Assembly: GCF_009911595.1 (NCBI RefSeq)
Contig: NZ_QWKG01000021.1
Span: 1-64,000, forward strand
Length of the DNA stretch: 64,000 nucleotides
Reading direction: 5' to 3'
Origin: Colidextribacter sp. OB.20
Lineage (GTDB): Bacteria > Bacillota > Clostridia > Oscillospirales > Oscillospiraceae
Made by a program: the position numbers and the translations under genes. Under the pieces are notes generated by a model, which was given only the letters and a program-made list of their open reading frames with translations, was not told the origin of the DNA and ran no database searches. Below are positions 63,026-64,000 of the stretch, piece after piece; position 1 is the stretch's first letter, and each line of letters begins with the position of its first letter.

Positions 63026-64000
63026 TTAGAAGGGCTTGGCCGCGTTCTTGTCGTCAAGAGGCTCATAGAAGCTGTCGCCGCCGAAGGTGACGGGGTGGGC
63101 CTTGATGTACTCCAGCTCCTCATAGAGGTCGCCGCCCAGGAAGTACTTGGCAGGCTTGTAGGGCTCCTGACCAGCGGCGATGGCGTCCATGCCGGCCTTG
63201 ATCTTGTCGGGGGAGGCGGGCAGCTCATAGACGCGCACGCCGCAGGCCCGCTTGATGCCGTTGATGACCGCCATGTGGCCGGAGGCCTGGAAGGCCTCGG
63301 AGGACCCGGAGGACCCGAAGGGGCCGATCTCGTCGGGCCGGTCGATGAGGACCACATTGATATCGTCGGGGGTGTCGGTGCAGTAGGGCACGCCGGACCG
63401 GGCGATGTTGCCGTGAATCTTCACGTCGTCATAGTTCTCGGTAAGGGCGAAGCCGATGGAGTGGGAGATGCCGCCGTAGGCCTGGCCCAGAACGGCCGCG
63501 ATGTTGCCCGGCTTGCCCACATCGGTGACGCAGGCGAAGCGGATGCAGCTGGCCTTGCCCGTCTTGGCGTCCACCTCCACCTCGGCAATGTTGAAGCAGT
63601 AGGTGTAGGAGGGGTTGGGGTTGCCCACGCCGGTGTTGGGGTCCATGCGGCACAGCTTCTTGCCCCGGGGCGCGGTGGTGGTGCAGCTGAACCGGCCGCG
63701 GTAGCGGGTGGGGATGTTCTCGGCCGCCATCTCCTCATAGGTGCGGTAGCTGCCGTCGGGCTTGCGCATGGCGTCCAGCAGCTTGTTGGCCGCGTCGATG
63801 GTGGCCTTACCGCTCATGAAGTGGGTGCGGCTGGCGCCGGACATGCCGGAGTCAGGGCACAGCTTGGTGTCGTTCTGCACCAGCCGAATCTGCTCGGGCT
63901 TGATGCCCAGGGGCTTCAGGGCCTCCAAGGTGAGCATCATGGAGCCGATGTCGCCGCCCTGGCCCAGCTCCTGATAGGTGTCGTACTTGGTGATGGTGCC
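63026..64000 (-). CDS. Molybdenum hydroxylase large (Mo-binding) subunit, C-terminal part; 5' end outside the window
   Basis: The frame is open to the right edge (reading ...YQELGQGGDIGSMM... before residue 'MLTLEALKPLG'), so at least 324 C-terminal residues are present and the start is missing. Motifs fit the xanthine dehydrogenase/aldehyde oxidoreductase family: 'DSGMSGASRTHFMSGKA', 'FNIAEVEVDAKTGK', 'GGISHSIGFALTENYDD' and 'PFGSSGSSEAFQASGH', where the Glu of 'SSE' is at the position of the catalytic Glu. It hydroxylates an aldehyde or heterocycle at a Mo site. The variant active-site loop (SSE rather than VGE) marks a less common subfamily. Confidence 0.9.
   Translation of the reverse strand, partial: GTITKYDTYQELGQGGDIGSMMLTLEALKPLGIKPEQIRLVQNDTKLCPDSGMSGASRTHFMSGKATIDAANKLLDAMRKPDGSYRTYEEMAAENIPTRYRGRFSCTTTAPRGKKLCRMDPNTGVGNPNPSYTYCFNIAEVEVDAKTGKASCIRFACVTDVGKPGNIAAVLGQAYGGISHSIGFALTENYDDVKIHGNIARSGVPYCTDTPDDINVVLIDRPDEIGPFGSSGSSEAFQASGHMAVINGIKRACGVRVYELPASPDKIKAGMDAIAAGQEPYKPAKYFLGGDLYEELEYIKAHPVTFGGDSFYEPLDDKNAAKPF

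Overview
The window reads as chromosome of an anaerobic, probably spore-forming Clostridia member, most likely a GC-rich gut Oscillospiraceae of the Flavonifractor/Lawsonibacter kind. This is inferred from the gene set (pyruvate:ferredoxin oxidoreductase, A-type flavoprotein, an acyl-CoA dehydrogenase carrying EtfA and rubredoxin domains, TRAP transporter, BioY), from strong AGGAGG-type ribosome binding sites, and from GC-rich coding sequence with AT-rich islands. No rRNA is present, so the assignment is not proven.

Layout. 1-~4990: right end of an integrated element (small phage-type genes, Ser/Asp/Tyr-Gly repeat peptide, divergent repressor region with AGTAC-N8-GTACT operators, ImmA peptidase, candidate small RNA, large serine recombinase). 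It interrupts a Cys/Gly-rich, collagen-like gene (5' part at ~4986-5269) that has a sigma-K/E-like promoter. 5.3-7.5 kb: small gene, ribokinase-like kinase and SIS protein. 7.6-14 kb: exported coiled-coil protein plus MMPL transporter, TetR regulator, DUF2971 protein. 14.2-23.4 kb: a sugar-acid type catabolic island (two SDRs, D-2-hydroxyacid dehydrogenase and TRAP DctPQM leftward; IlvD/Edd dehydratase and DapA-family aldolase rightward). 23.4-31.1 kb: FprA, GNAT, acyl-CoA dehydrogenase-EtfA-rubredoxin fusion, PFOR. 31.4-47.3 kb: housekeeping and regulatory genes (ComM/YifB, a ribbon-helix-helix repressor, a candidate type I toxin-antitoxin locus, Sir2-WYL-zinc ribbon operon, aldo/keto reductase, two-component system with an interposed flavodoxin, ECF sigma/RsgI-like anti-sigma with PepSY domains, BioY, tRNA-Gly).

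47.3-64 kb: about 17 kb of leftward genes that together look like a complete support system for a molybdenum hydroxylase. In transcription order: Mo-binding hydroxylase subunit (cut by the window end), multi-domain FAD/Fe-S oxidoreductase, small two-CxxC redox protein, XRE-cupin regulator, PaaK-like CoA ligase, 'CPEHG' radical SAM enzyme, SAM methyltransferase, histidine phosphatase-HD fusion, MocA-like NTP transferase fused to a ModE/LysR-type helix-turn-helix, XdhC, MoaA, MoaC, MOSC protein, MoeA-like protein, ModABC, MogA and a NifX-like protein. The same unusual set (I recall it around Desulfovibrio DVU_1551-DVU_1559, next to the aldehyde oxidoreductase Mop) suggests a dedicated cofactor-modification or enzyme-maturation pathway whose chemistry is not established. 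This is the most interesting system here.

The other leading observations are the prophage-like insertion in a putative spore-surface gene (possible sporulation-linked excision) and the candidate type I toxin-antitoxin locus. All coordinates and motifs were read by eye; no search was run.
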